A DNA stretch of 64,000 nt from Burkholderiaceae bacterium (GTDB lineage: Bacteria > Pseudomonadota > Gammaproteobacteria > Burkholderiales > Burkholderiaceae_E). Shown here piece by piece: positions 8,935-18,090 of the stretch. The translations under genes were made by a program, and so were the position numbers. Positions within the stretch are counted from its first letter, which is position 1; each line of letters begins with the position of its first letter. The stretch spans positions 1 to 64,000 of the forward strand of contig JAHBZV010000006.1 in NCBI GenBank assembly GCA_019635275.1. Direction: 5' to 3'. The notes under the pieces are model-generated. The model was not told the origin of the DNA and ran no database searches. It saw only the letters and a list, made by a program, of their open reading frames with translations.

Positions 8935-9654
8935 TCAGGCGCAGCGCATCAGCTGCCGGCAGTAGGTTTCGATCGGCTGCACGGCGGTGATCGCGCCGGC
9001 CGGCTCGCGGGCGCGGCTGCCGTACTCGAGCGAGAGCTTCATCGCGAAGCTGCCGAAGAACGCGTCGAACAGCTCGCCGCCCAGCGTGCCCACCGCGAAC
9101 AGCGCGTCGCTGGCCGGATCGTGCTCGAGCAGGATCGCCGCGAGGGGTTGCGTCGCCGGCCCCGCCAGTACGCGGGCGCCGTCGGCCGGGTCGTACTGGC
9201 TGTGTTCCGAGCAGCAGTGGATGACCTGCCCGCGCCCCGACACGGGCGAGGTCTCGTCGCGGTAGCTGATGAAGCTGATCTCGCGGGTCGGGTAGGCCAT
9301 TCGGTGCGCGCAGATCGCCGAGAAGGCCACGATCGATCGCTGCGGCCCGACGCCGCCCTCCCAGGTGTAGCGCTCGCGTCGGCTCGTCGACAGCGCGACG
9401 TCGCGGCGCGTGGGCCTGCCCAGGTTGAGCAGGAAAGCGGGCGTGCCGACGTACGGGTAGTGGAACAGCAGGTTGCGTCGCACCGGCACGTCGGCGGCGC
9501 GCAGCGCGCGGCCGTCGGCGCCCACCAGTTGCGCGCGCGGATAGGCGTGTGGCGTCGCACCCGCCGTGGCCGCCTCGGCGGCCTGCATCAGCGCCGCGCC
9601 GTCCGCGGCCGCCGCGGCCGCCGCGCATCCGATCAGGAACCCACGCCTCTGCAT
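8935..9654 (-). CDS. Tat-exported Rieske [2Fe-2S] protein, possible lipoprotein
   Basis: A 239-residue protein. The N-terminus has a twin-arginine motif (MQRRGFLIG) leading straight into a lipobox-like LIGC and an Ala-rich hydrophobic run, so it could be a Tat-exported lipoprotein. The C-terminal half has a Rieske-type pair of cluster-binding motifs, CAH ([10 protein letters not shown]) and CxxH (CSEH in [11 protein letters not shown]). The rest resembles no respiratory subunit that I recognise, and no cytochrome b or c1 gene is adjacent, so the redox partner is unknown. The start at 9654 is preferred over an ATG seven codons upstream because GGAGA sits 7 bases before it. Confidence 0.77.
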   Translation of the reverse strand: MQRRGFLIGCAAAAAAADGAALMQAAEAATAGATPHAYPRAQLVGADGRALRAADVPVRRNLLFHYPYVGTPAFLLNLGRPTRRDVALSTSRRERYTWEGGVGPQRSIVAFSAICAHRMAYPTREISFISYRDETSPVSGRGQVIHCCSEHSQYDPADGARVLAGPATQPLAAILLEHDPASDALFAVGTLGGELFDAFFGSFAMKLSLEYGSRAREPAGAITAVQPIETYCRQLMRCA

Positions 9655-9732
9655 CGACTGTCTCCGAAACGTCATGCGCCATCGCCGCGCCGCTGCAGCG
9701 CCATCGTAGCGCGGCCCGCTTCGCGCCGCAGG

Positions 9733-10281
9733 TCAGCCCTTGCGTCGCGGCTCGTAGCGGATCGCGCCCACGTGCATCGAGAAGGCGCCGCGCGCGCGGT
9801 CGGCGAAGTACCAGCGCAGCGTCTGCTCGACGGTGCGGAACGCGATCGCGTCCCAGGGGACCTCGGCCTCGGCGAAAAGTCTCGCCTCGAGGCTTTCGGG
9901 CCCGGGGTCGAGCGACGCGTCGAGCATGTCGGCGCGAAAGAACACGTGCACCTGGTTGACGTGCGGCACGTCGAGCATCGAGAACGGCTCGCCGAGCGCG
10001 ATGCGCGCGCCTGCTTCCTCGACGGTCTCGCGCTCGGCGCCTTCGGCGGTCGTCTCGCCGTTCTCCATGAAGCCGGCCGGAAGCGTCCAGAACCCGTAGC
10101 GCGGCTCGATCGCGCGGCGGCACAGCAGCACCTTGTCCTGCCATACCGGAATCGTGCCGAGCACGACGTTCGGGTTCTGGTAGTGGATCGTCCCGCACTG
10201 CGGGCAGCTGTAGCGCGACCGGTTGTCACCGGGCGGGACGCCCAACAGGACTTCATGGCCGCAGACCGAGCAGAACTTCAT
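9733..10281 (-). CDS. Nudix hydrolase with N-terminal zinc ribbon (NudC-like)
   Basis: A 182-residue nucleotide pyrophosphatase. The N-terminal zinc ribbon has two cysteine pairs (CSVCGHEV and [12 protein letters not shown]). The Nudix box [20 protein letters not shown] fits GX5EX7REUXEEXGU and holds the Mg-binding glutamates. The zinc ribbon plus [12 protein letters not shown] layout matches small NADH-pyrophosphatase-like proteins, but the true substrate cannot be told. It is shorter than E. coli NudC (about 257 residues) because the N-terminal domain is absent. Divergent from the tRNA-fMet gene. Confidence 0.88.
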   Translation of the reverse strand: MKFCSVCGHEVLLGVPPGDNRSRYSCPQCGTIHYQNPNVVLGTIPVWQDKVLLCRRAIEPRYGFWTLPAGFMENGETTAEGAERETVEEAGARIALGEPFSMLDVPHVNQVHVFFRADMLDASLDPGPESLEARLFAEAEVPWDAIAFRTVEQTLRWYFADRARGAFSMHVGAIRYEPRRKG

Positions 10282-10361
10282 GGTGGCGAAGGGGGTTCGC
10301 GCGAGTGTAGCAGCGGGTGGGCGGCGGTTCGCGGCCGCGGCGCGGGCGGGGCTTCGCCGAC

Positions 10362-10391
10362 TTGCAGGCGACGCGTCGAAGCTGGTATAGT
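10362..10391 (+). promoter_or_regulatory. Candidate promoter of the initiator tRNA gene
   Basis: TATAGT at 10386-10391 matches the -10 consensus at five of six bases and ends 13 bases before the mature tRNA. The upstream TTGCAG (10362-10367), 18 bases away, is a weak -35. The position fits a short precursor leader. Confidence 0.5.
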
Positions 10392-10404
10392 TTCGGGTTC
10401 CAGA

Positions 10405-10541
<137 letters not shown>

Positions 10542-10596
10542 CTCGCGGCTACACTGAACCAGCCAGCCGCACTCCGCAGCCCCGTCGCCCGCCCCC

Positions 10597-11433
10597 ATGA
10601 CCACGCGTCCGTTGCCGGTGCTCTCGATGCTCGAGGCGAGGGTGCTCGCCGTCCTCGTCGAGAAGGAACGCACCGTTCCCGACACCTACCCGATGACGCT
10701 CAATGCGATCACCGCCGGCTGCAACCAGAAGAGCAGCCGGCAGCCGGTGATCGAGGCCTCCGACACCGAGGTACAGGCCGCACTCGACTCGCTGCGCCAC
10801 GCGTCGCTGGCGATCGAATCGAGCGGCGGCCGCGCGATGCGCTACGCGCACAACGCCAGGCGCGTGCTCGACATTCCCAGCGAGGCGGTCGCGCTGGTCG
10901 CGACGCTGGTGCTGCGGGGGCCGCAGACGGCGGGCGAGTTGCGCATCCACTGCGAGCGCCTGCATCGCTTTGCCGACATCGCTTCGGTCGAGGGGTACCT
11001 TCACGAGTTGGCGGCCCGTGCCGCCGGCCCGCTGGTGGCCGAGTTGCCGCGCCAGCCCGGAGCGCGCGAGACGCGCTGGGCGTGCCTGTTGAGCGGACCG
11101 GTATCCGAAGGGCCGGCACCGGGCGGGCCGGCACCGGGCGGACCGGTACCCGAAGGGTTGGTTCCGACTGCGCGGCCACTGAGCGGTCCGGCGCCGCACG
11201 CAGCGGCGCCCGAGGAACCGGTGCCTGCAGCGCACGCCGCGGCCGGCACCCGGCTCGAGGCCGGCGCGTACGCAGCGCCCGGGCGAGGTGCATCGCAGGC
11301 GACACCGGCGACCGAGCCGACATCGGGCAAACTCGCGGCGCTCGAGGCGAACCTCGCGCGGCTCGAGCGCGACGTGCAGGCGCTGGCGGCGACGGTCGCG
11401 CGCCTCTGCGAGGAACTCGGTGTAAAAACCTGA
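10597..11433 (+). CDS. YceH/UPF0502 (DUF480) family protein
   Basis: A 278-residue protein of the DUF480 family, which has a tandem winged-helix fold and unknown function. The diagnostic text is [20 protein letters not shown] followed by [10 protein letters not shown], then [19 protein letters not shown]. Family members usually have about 200-220 residues; the excess is an insert at about residues 165-250 made of Gly/Pro-rich near-repeats (GPAPGG, GPVPEG types). A short coiled-coil tail follows ([20 protein letters not shown]). An in-frame ATG at 10627 is an alternative start closer to the conserved LEARV. Confidence 0.88.
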   Translation: MTTRPLPVLSMLEARVLAVLVEKERTVPDTYPMTLNAITAGCNQKSSRQPVIEASDTEVQAALDSLRHASLAIESSGGRAMRYAHNARRVLDIPSEAVALVATLVLRGPQTAGELRIHCERLHRFADIASVEGYLHELAARAAGPLVAELPRQPGARETRWACLLSGPVSEGPAPGGPAPGGPVPEGLVPTARPLSGPAPHAAAPEEPVPAAHAAAGTRLEAGAYAAPGRGASQATPATEPTSGKLAALEANLARLERDVQALAATVARLCEELGVKT

Positions 11434-11483
11434 TTCCGGGGATATGATGGGCCGGATCCGCGTGGCAACCGGGGGTCGGGCGC

Positions 11484-13604
11484 ATGAGCAGCAACCTTCC
11501 GAAGAACTTCCCGGGTCGCCCGGCATCGGCGCCAGCGCCCTCGGAGGCGCCGGCTCCCGCGCCCTCCGGGGCGCTTCCCAAGAACTTCACTCCCGAGATG
11601 GCGCGCGCCGCGGCCGCGCTGCAGGCCGGCGCGGCGACCGGCGCCGGACACGCCCCGTCGTCGGGCGCCCCGGCTGCAGCACAGTCGGCAGCGCAGGCAC
11701 GGGGGCAGGCTGCAGTGCCCGGGGGCCCCGAAGTGACGCGCGGCGAGATCGCCGACCACTTCGCGCAGCGGATCGTTCGCATGGTCGACGCGCACCGCGG
11801 CGACTCGTCGCGTCCCAGGCTCTACGCGATCGAATTCCCGTTCACCGACTTCGAGTTCGACGTCGCCTACGCGCTGGCCGGCCGTCTGGGCGCGACGCTG
11901 GCGGCGAGCGACGCGGCCGTCGACGATGACGAGCCCGCGCGACCGCTGGTGATGCTCGACCGCGTGCTCAACAACCCGCAGCAGTTCGAGCGCATCGTCC
12001 GGCACATCAACCACGGGCAGGACGTCCAGCTGGTGTGCACCCGGGCGTGGCAGTTGCCGCGGTCGGTGGCCGATCTCGTCGATGCGACGCTGACCGTGCC
12101 GCGCTTCGATGCGCCGCGCTTTGCCGCGGCCTGCGTCGATTTCTACGAACTGGGCGCGCCGCCCGCGCTCGGCGCCGATGCGGACTGGGTGCCCAACGTC
12201 GTGCCGCGCGATTTCCTGCTGAACAGCCAGGTCGCTCGCAGCGACGTCGTCTCGGCGGTGCGCCAGTCGGTCGAACGGCGGCTGCGCCGCTACGCGACCG
12301 ACGACGCGCTGGAGCTCGCCGACCTCGCGGGGATGGACGAGGCCCACGACTGGGCGCGCGCGCTGATCGACGAGGTGGCGCTGGCGCGCTCGGGTTCGAT
12401 CTCGTGGGACGACGTGGGTGGGCGGGTCATCCTTCTCGGCGCGCGTGGCGTCGGGAAGACGACGCTCGCGCGCGCGATCGCCAGGGCCGCCCGCCTGCGC
12501 TACGTGGAGGCCTCGGCGAGCGACTGGGCGCCGCCGGAGAGCGAGCCGCAACTCGGCTGGTTGCGCATGAACGCCGCCTTCCAGGAGGCCATGGCCGCGG
12601 CGCCCGCGCTCTTCTTCGTCGACGACGTCGACGCGTTCTCGATCGCACCCTGGGCCGGGATGCTGCCGGCCTTCCTCGAGCAGCTCAAGGGGCTGTCCGC
12701 CGACGACCGCGTCGTGCTGATCGCGGGCGCGCAGTCGGCCGAGCACGTGCGCTTCGAGTTGCACCGACGTGGGGCGCTCGAGACCACGCTCACGATGCCT
12801 GCGCCCAATTCACAGGCGCTCGCCAAGATGTATTCGGTGCTGCTCAGGGGAAGCGGCAGCACGCTGGCGCAGGCCGACCTGGAGCACATCGGATTGCTCT
12901 CGCTGGGCATGTCCGGCCACGAGGTCGAGCTCATCGTGCGCCGCGCGCTGCGGCGCGCGCGCAAGGACGACGGCCGCAAGGTGTCGAAGGAAGACCTCGC
13001 GCAGGCGATCATCGAGCAGCGCGTCGGGCCCGAGTCGCAGGATCGCCGCCGCCTGATGGCCGCCGACGAATTGCGCAACACCGCCTACCACGAGGCCGGT
13101 CACGCGATCCTCGAGCTGATGCGCACGCGCGGCGCGCGCCTGCGCTACGCGAGCATCATCCCGCGCGAGAACGGCAGCCTGGGGTTCGTCCTGCCCGGCG
13201 TCGACGAGTCGCGCAACTCGGTCACCCGCAACGACATCGTCGAAATGGTGCGCGTGGCGCTCGCCGGACGTGCGGCCGAGGAGGTGTTCTCGGGCCCGGA
13301 AGGCACGACCTCCGGCTGCAGCAACGACCTGCAGCAGGCGACCGCGTACCTGCGCTACCTGATGACGCGCAGCGGCTTCCATGGGCTGCTCTCGCTCGAT
13401 CGCAGCTTCGAGGACTCGCCCGAGTTGCGCGAGCGTGCCGAGTCGATGCTGCAGGCCGAGTACGCGCACGTGCTCGGGCTGCTGCAGCGGCACCGTCCGT
13501 TGCTCGACAGCGTCGCGAAGCTGCTGATCGAGCGCCAGGAGGTCTCTGGCGACGAGCTCACCCGCGTCGTCGACGCGTATCGCAGCAGCCACCCACTCGT
13601 CTAG
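11484..13604 (+). CDS. Soluble FtsH-like AAA+ zinc metalloprotease
   Basis: A 706-residue protein. Residues 1-85 are Pro/Ala-rich and contain PKNF twice; 86-310 is an unassigned domain; 311-515 is an AAA+ module with Walker A GARGVGKTT (319-327) and Walker B FFVDDVDAF (377-385); 520-700 is an M41 peptidase domain with the zinc motif HEAGH (536-540) and the third-ligand region SNDLQQAT with D615. It differs from FtsH in having no transmembrane segment and no obvious arginine-finger motif: the region after Walker B reads FELHRRGALETTLTMPAP instead of the FtsH RPGRFDR pattern. Both catalytic sites look intact. A YbjN gene follows 15 bp later. Substrate and partners are unknown. Confidence 0.85.
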   Translation: MSSNLPKNFPGRPASAPAPSEAPAPAPSGALPKNFTPEMARAAAALQAGAATGAGHAPSSGAPAAAQSAAQARGQAAVPGGPEVTRGEIADHFAQRIVRMVDAHRGDSSRPRLYAIEFPFTDFEFDVAYALAGRLGATLAASDAAVDDDEPARPLVMLDRVLNNPQQFERIVRHINHGQDVQLVCTRAWQLPRSVADLVDATLTVPRFDAPRFAAACVDFYELGAPPALGADADWVPNVVPRDFLLNSQVARSDVVSAVRQSVERRLRRYATDDALELADLAGMDEAHDWARALIDEVALARSGSISWDDVGGRVILLGARGVGKTTLARAIARAARLRYVEASASDWAPPESEPQLGWLRMNAAFQEAMAAAPALFFVDDVDAFSIAPWAGMLPAFLEQLKGLSADDRVVLIAGAQSAEHVRFELHRRGALETTLTMPAPNSQALAKMYSVLLRGSGSTLAQADLEHIGLLSLGMSGHEVELIVRRALRRARKDDGRKVSKEDLAQAIIEQRVGPESQDRRRLMAADELRNTAYHEAGHAILELMRTRGARLRYASIIPRENGSLGFVLPGVDESRNSVTRNDIVEMVRVALAGRAAEEVFSGPEGTTSGCSNDLQQATAYLRYLMTRSGFHGLLSLDRSFEDSPELRERAESMLQAEYAHVLGLLQRHRPLLDSVAKLLIERQEVSGDELTRVVDAYRSSHPLV

Positions 13605-13619
13605 GACGGAGGCACGGCC

Positions 13620-14063
13620 ATGGAATTCCGCAACGAGATGCAGAAGAACGTCTACGTCATGGTGTCCAGCTGGTTCGAGCCCGACATCCAGGGCGGCGCG
13701 ATCGAGCGCAATGCCGACCGGCCCAGCTTCGTCATGCGCAACGGCAGCACCGCGATGACCATCTCGGTCATGCCCTACGGCGACGACGAGGCGGTGATCA
13801 ACGTCTGTGGCTGGGTGGTCAAGGGCGCCACGGTCTCGCCCGAGCTGATGCAGTTCCTGCTGAACACGAACCGCGACCTCTATTTCGGTGCGTTCGGCCT
13901 CGACACGAAGAACGACTTCGTCACCTTCGAGCACTCGATCATCGGGTCGACCTGCGACAAGAAGGAGCTGTACACGTCGATGCAGGCAGTCATCAGCACG
14001 GCCGACAAGTACGACGACGCGATCGTCGAGAAATTCGGCGGCGCGCGGATGCGCGCCGGCTAG
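13620..14063 (+). CDS. YbjN-domain protein
   Basis: A 147-residue cytoplasmic protein with the YbjN ('bacterial sensory transduction regulator') fold, structurally like type III secretion chaperones. Matching features are the conserved ending of the sheet (MTISVMPYGDDEAVINVCGW) and PELMQFLLNTNRDLYFGAF, followed by the helix-rich C-terminus. It lies 15 bp after the FtsH-like protease and has a good GGAGG ribosome-binding site, so the two are probably co-transcribed. A chaperone or adaptor role for the protease is possible but inferred from position only. Confidence 0.82.
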   Translation: MEFRNEMQKNVYVMVSSWFEPDIQGGAIERNADRPSFVMRNGSTAMTISVMPYGDDEAVINVCGWVVKGATVSPELMQFLLNTNRDLYFGAFGLDTKNDFVTFEHSIIGSTCDKKELYTSMQAVISTADKYDDAIVEKFGGARMRAG

Positions 14064-14413
14064 CCGCCGCCCGGCCCGTCCGGCGGGCCGGGCGCCGCCG
14101 TCGGCGGCGGCTTCGTGTATCATTTGCGCGATCGTCGTTGCAGGTGGCGCGAGCCGCCCGCAGCGGGCCGCAGGGGCCCCTCGCGCAGACAAGAGCCCCG
14201 TGCCTGCAGTCCGACGTGCCGGCTCGGCACCGTCCGATCCCGATGCCGTCCGACCCGATTCCGTCGATGCCGTGCCTGCCGCGTGTGCGCAGAGGGGCTC
14301 GACCCGTTTGAAGCATGAGGTCCGTGCCAGCGGGCACGGCGAATCGCCCGTTCGACCCTTTTCGCACGAACCGTGCCGATGAGCGCCAGCCAGCGCCGAT
14401 ACGTATCGCTCCG
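14064..14413. other. Intergenic region between the YbjN gene and scpB
   Basis: This 350-bp stretch has no convincing gene. It contains a strong hairpin directly after the YbjN stop, then a TATCAT -10-like hexamer near 14116-14121 in a short AT-rich patch, which may be the scpB promoter. An in-frame ATG at 14315 would extend ScpB by 33 residues unlike the family, so I did not use it. Confidence 0.5.
14068..14094 (+). terminator. GC-rich hairpin after the YbjN gene
   Basis: A perfect 11-bp stem (14068-14078 with 14084-14094) and the 5-base loop TCCGG begin 4 bases after the YbjN stop codon. There is no T-tract, so it may pause, stabilise or only partly terminate the transcript. Confidence 0.5.
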
Positions 14414-15298
14414 ATGAACACGCAGGAAGCCAAGATCGTCATCGAGGCCGCGTTGCTGTGCTCGCAGCAGCCGATGAACCTCTCCGAGTTGCGCCGGCTC
14501 TTCGACGAGGAGATCGCCGCGGACACCGTGCGCGCCCTGCTCGACGAGCTGCGCCAGGACTGGCAGGGCCGCGGCGTGCAGCTGGCCACGCTGGCTACCG
14601 GCTGGCGGTTCCAGAGCACGCCGCAGATGGCGCCCTACCTCGAGCGGCTCAGTCCCGAGAAGCCGCCGCGCTACTCGCGCGCGCTGATGGAGACGCTGGC
14701 GATCATCGCCTACCGGCAACCGGTCACCCGCGGCGACATCGAGGAGATCCGCGGCGTCACCGTGTCCTCCCAGCTCGTGAAGACGCTCGAGGAGCGGGGC
14801 TGGGTCGAGGTCATCGGGCACAAGGACGTGCTCGGTCGCCCCGAACTGCTCGGTACCACGCGGCAGTTTCTCGACGACCTCGGGCTGCGCTCGCTCGGCG
14901 AGTTGCCGCCGCTGCTCGAGCCCGGCCAGACCCCGGGCGCGGCCGAGGCGATCGCGCAGCGGGTCATCGAGTTCGCCGGCGACGCCGCGCAGGACGCGCT
15001 GCTTCAGCCCGACGAGGCGGCAGCCGCGCAGCCGGTGTCGGTCGATGCGATGGTCGATGCGGCGACCGGCTCCGAGACCGACGAGGCGATCGATCCCGGC
15101 GCCGTCGAGTCGACCGCAGCCGAGGCCGGGTTCCTGGCCGACCGGGCCGAATCGCAGGCGGCCGAGGCCGAACTTTCCGGGCCGGGCGGGCTCGAGGGGG
15201 GCGGCGAACTGCCCGCCGAGACCGAGACGTCCGCCGAGATTGAGACGCCGGCCGAAACCGGACTTCCGGCCACGCGCGACCAGGTTGCCGACGCCTGA
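14414..15298 (+). CDS. scpB: Segregation and condensation protein B
   Basis: Partner of ScpA and SMC in the bacterial condensin complex that organises the chromosome. The conserved part (residues 1-185) holds two winged-helix domains, with MNTQEAKIVIEAALLCSQQP at the start and ALMETLAIIAYRQPVTRGDI as the family signature. The remaining 110 residues are acidic and Ala/Glu-rich, probably disordered, making the protein (294 residues) longer than the usual 180-220. The start at 14414 fits homologues. Its partner scpA lies 36 kb away on the other strand (50473-51345). The rluB-type gene follows 48 bp later. Confidence 0.94.
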   Translation: MNTQEAKIVIEAALLCSQQPMNLSELRRLFDEEIAADTVRALLDELRQDWQGRGVQLATLATGWRFQSTPQMAPYLERLSPEKPPRYSRALMETLAIIAYRQPVTRGDIEEIRGVTVSSQLVKTLEERGWVEVIGHKDVLGRPELLGTTRQFLDDLGLRSLGELPPLLEPGQTPGAAEAIAQRVIEFAGDAAQDALLQPDEAAAAQPVSVDAMVDAATGSETDEAIDPGAVESTAAEAGFLADRAESQAAEAELSGPGGLEGGGELPAETETSAEIETPAETGLPATRDQVADA

Positions 15299-15346
15299 GC
15301 GCCGACGACGCCGACCTGCCACAACGAACCCGACGAGGGCCTTCCT

Positions 15347-17245
15347 TTGAACAGCGAACATCCGAGCGAGGGCCGCCAGGACGCCGCGGTGGCCGATTCC
15401 GAGCCGCCGACGCCGCGCGCCGCGGCTGAACAGGCAGCGCAGCCTTCGGCGCCGCCACAGGGCACCGGCGAGGCCGCCACGGCCGGTGGCGACGCCGCGA
15501 GCGGCGAGCCCTCGGACGACCGCGAGTCGCGTACCCCCAGGAACATGTTCAATCGGCGTCGCGGCGGCCGATCCGGCTCGCGGCGCGGTCGCGGCGGCCG
15601 ACGCGAGGGCAGCGAGAGACCCGAAGGCGACGCGACCGACGCAGCCGGTACGGCCGGCGAGGGGGCCGGCCCGCACGCGGCGCCCCGGGGCGGTGCCGAC
15701 GCTTCGAAGCAGTCCGCCGATGCGGCGCCGGATCGCCCGGCGGCCGATGCCGAGCCGCTGCCCGCCTACGCGAGTGGGGCCGCCATCGGCCTCGACGCCG
15801 CCGACCCGCGCAAGCGCGGGCCGCGCCGTGCGCCGACCGAAGACCAGCCGAAGCTGCACAAGGTGCTGGCCGACGCCGGCCTCGGCTCGCGGCGCGACAT
15901 GGAAGAACTCATCCTGGCCGGCCGCGTGTCGGTGAACGGCCAGCCGGCGCATATCGGCCAGCGCATCGGCCCGTCCGACCAGGTCCGCGTCAACGGCCGC
16001 GCGATCAGCCGACGCGCCGCGCCGGCCGCGCCGCGCGTATTGCTCTATCACAAGCCGTCCGGCGAGATCTGCACGCGCGACGATCCCGGCCAGCGGGCGA
16101 CGGTGTTCGAGCGGTTGCCCAGGCTCAAGGGCGCGCGCTGGGTCGCCGTGGGACGCCTCGACTTCAATACCGAAGGCCTGCTGGTGTTCACGACGTCGGG
16201 TGACTTTGCCAACAAGCTGATGCATCCGCGCTACGGCTGGGAGCGCGAATATGCGGTCCGGGTGCTCGGGCGCATCGGCGACGAGGCCCGCGAGGCCCTG
16301 CTGGCGGGCGTGCAACTCGAGGACGGGCCGGCGAAGTTCGCCGCCCTCGAAGATCTCGGCGGCGACGGCGCCAATGCCTGGTACCGGGCGGTCATCGCCG
16401 AGGGCCGCAACCGCGAGGTGCGCCGGATGTTCGAGGCGGTGGGGCTGACCGTCAGCCGGCTGGTGCGCCTGCGCTTCGGTCCGCTGGCGCTGCCACGCGG
16501 GCTCGCTCGCGGCCGCTGGATCGAGCTCGGCGAGGCCGAGGTCCAGGCGCTGGCGCAGGCGATCCGGCGCGCGGGGCCCACCGGAGCCGAGGCCGCGGCC
16601 GAAGGCGGCCGGCGTCCGGGCGAGGCTGGCGACGAACGCGAGGCCGACGACGATCGTCCGACGCCCGGCCCGATGCGCGAGGCGTCGGGTGCGGCGTTCG
16701 AGGAGGCCCCCAGGGCGGACGACGACGAGTGGGACGACGAAGACCCGGCCGACTCGATCGGCAACCGGGCCTTGCCCGTTGCCGCCGAGGCCGCCCACGA
16801 TCCGATGGACGACGACGAGTGGCAGCCGCGTTCGGCCAACGCGCACCTCGAAGGCATCACGCGAACCGTGCGCAAGGGTGACGGCGCGCAGCCGGCCGGA
16901 TCGAAGCGCGGCGGCTTCGGCAAGGCACGCGGCCGCGCGCAGCGCGGCGCCACCTTCACCGGGCCGATGGACACAGGCAGGCCCGGGGGCATCACCGGCG
17001 GTTTCGGGGGCTTCGGGCCGTCCGGCCAACCGGGCGGTCGCGGCGGGCGTGGCGGCCGCGGCGGTCCCGGTGGGCAGGGCAAGCGCGCGCAGGGCCAGGG
17101 CCAGGGGCAAGGGCCGGGGTCGCGCGGACCGGGGGGCGGCCAGGGGCCGTCGCGCAGCGGACAGCCGGGCAAGCCGGGCGGCGCGCGCCGCGGCGGCCGC
17201 TCGCGCGGTGGCCGCCCGGGGGGCGGGCAGCGCGGCGACGGTTGA
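15347..17245 (+). CDS. rluB: 23S rRNA pseudouridine synthase RluB with long disordered arms
   Basis: Makes pseudouridine in helix 93 of 23S rRNA (position 2605 in E. coli). The central part has an S4 RNA-binding domain (about residues 165-225, [20 protein letters not shown]) and a RluB/E/F catalytic domain with the catalytic Asp in GRLDFNTEG. It is unusually long (632 residues, against about 290 in E. coli): an N-terminal Arg/Gly/Ala-rich arm of 160 residues and a C-terminal arm of about 220 residues ending in repeated GGR/RGG-type text. Such extensions are common in Burkholderiales. It starts with TTG, with a GAGGG ribosome-binding site upstream. Confidence 0.92.
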   Translation: MNSEHPSEGRQDAAVADSEPPTPRAAAEQAAQPSAPPQGTGEAATAGGDAASGEPSDDRESRTPRNMFNRRRGGRSGSRRGRGGRREGSERPEGDATDAAGTAGEGAGPHAAPRGGADASKQSADAAPDRPAADAEPLPAYASGAAIGLDAADPRKRGPRRAPTEDQPKLHKVLADAGLGSRRDMEELILAGRVSVNGQPAHIGQRIGPSDQVRVNGRAISRRAAPAAPRVLLYHKPSGEICTRDDPGQRATVFERLPRLKGARWVAVGRLDFNTEGLLVFTTSGDFANKLMHPRYGWEREYAVRVLGRIGDEAREALLAGVQLEDGPAKFAALEDLGGDGANAWYRAVIAEGRNREVRRMFEAVGLTVSRLVRLRFGPLALPRGLARGRWIELGEAEVQALAQAIRRAGPTGAEAAAEGGRRPGEAGDEREADDDRPTPGPMREASGAAFEEAPRADDDEWDDEDPADSIGNRALPVAAEAAHDPMDDDEWQPRSANAHLEGITRTVRKGDGAQPAGSKRGGFGKARGRAQRGATFTGPMDTGRPGGITGGFGGFGPSGQPGGRGGRGGRGGPGGQGKRAQGQGQGQGPGSRGPGGGQGPSRSGQPGKPGGARRGGRSRGGRPGGGQRGDG

Positions 17246-17272
17246 GCCCGTGCCCTGGCGGGGTTTTCGGGC

Positions 17273-17278
17273 TATAAT
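17273..17278 (+). promoter_or_regulatory. -10 element of the rimP-nusA-infB operon promoter
   Basis: A perfect TATAAT 28 bases after the rluB stop, within an AT-rich patch that continues GCGCAATTAACAAATC. No good -35 is at the usual spacing. Transcription would begin near 17285, giving a leader of about 190 bases before rimP. Confidence 0.6.
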
Positions 17279-17377
17279 GCGCAATTAACAAATCGCCGCT
17301 TCGGCAGGTGCGAAACGGCGTTCCGGACGACGTCATCCGGGGCGCGTGCGCATCGTGCACGGGCGGCGTGCTCGAAG

Positions 17378-17406
17378 AAATGGGCTCGCTGGGCCCATTT
17401 TTTTTT
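17378..17406 (+). terminator. Intrinsic terminator in the rimP leader (attenuator candidate)
   Basis: AAATGGGC (17378-17385) and GCCCATTT (17393-17400) form a perfect 8-bp stem with a 7-base loop, followed directly by six more T, giving a nine-base T run. It lies between the -10 element and the rimP start, and no gene ends just upstream in the same transcript. A regulated leader terminator is therefore more likely than an end-of-gene terminator. Confidence 0.8.
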
Positions 17407-17475
17407 CCGGTCGCGTCGGCATGGGGTCGGCGGCGGACCGACAAGGGTCGGCAGGTGCCGGCAGGGGGTTTGCGA

Positions 17476-18090
17476 GTGTCCGCACAGATGACGTCGACGC
17501 AGGCGATCATCGAGCGCACCCTCGCCGGCATGGGTTACGAGCTCGTCGATGTCGAGTACGCGCAGGACGGATTGCTGCGCGTCTACATCGATGCGCCGTC
17601 GGGCATTGCGCTCGACGACTGCGAGAAGGTCAGCCGCCAGCTGTCGCACGTGCTGGCGGTCGAGGACGTCGACTACGCGCGGCTCGAAGTGTCGTCGCCG
17701 GGGGTCGATCGGCCGCTGAAGAAGGCGGCCGATTTCGAGCGCTTCGCCGGCGCCGAGGTCAGCGTCAGGTTGCGCCGGCCGTTCGAGGGGCGCCGCAACT
17801 TCGAAGGCGTGCTGACGCTCGAGGGCGACGGGCGCTACGGCCTCGAACTGATCGAGCGGCCGCCCGAGGCGGCCGGTGCGAAGGGCAGGAAGGCAGGATC
17901 GAAACCCGGCGCGAAGGTCGCGCCGGGCAAGGCGACGAAGGCAGCAAAGGCGACGAAGGCGACGAAGGCGCAGCAGTCGTCGCAGGCCGAGGGCGCCGGG
18001 GCCGCGGGTCGCAAGCTCGTGTTCGTGCTCGACGAGATCGAGCGGGCTCGGCTGGTGCCGAAGCTGAAGTTCCAGGAGAGGCGGAAATGA
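17476..18090 (+). CDS. rimP: Ribosome maturation factor RimP
   Basis: Assembly factor needed for 30S subunit maturation. The N-terminal domain has [20 protein letters not shown] and the conserved [20 protein letters not shown], then [12 protein letters not shown]; the C-terminal SH3-like domain begins near residue 95. At 204 residues it is longer than usual (about 150) because a Lys/Ala/Thr-rich linker (about 135-180, with [13 protein letters not shown]) splits the C-terminal domain. The GTG at 17476 is chosen because a G-rich Shine-Dalgarno (AGGGGG) lies 7 bases upstream; the ATG at 17488 is too far from it. The stop overlaps nusA by ATGA. Confidence 0.94.
   Translation: MSAQMTSTQAIIERTLAGMGYELVDVEYAQDGLLRVYIDAPSGIALDDCEKVSRQLSHVLAVEDVDYARLEVSSPGVDRPLKKAADFERFAGAEVSVRLRRPFEGRRNFEGVLTLEGDGRYGLELIERPPEAAGAKGRKAGSKPGAKVAPGKATKAAKATKATKAQQSSQAEGAGAAGRKLVFVLDEIERARLVPKLKFQERRK

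Noticed and set aside
14120-17284. A 1054-codon minus-strand open frame
   Set aside because: Antisense to scpB and rluB, with Arg/Gly/Leu-rich composition from the GC-rich strand and no recognisable domain.
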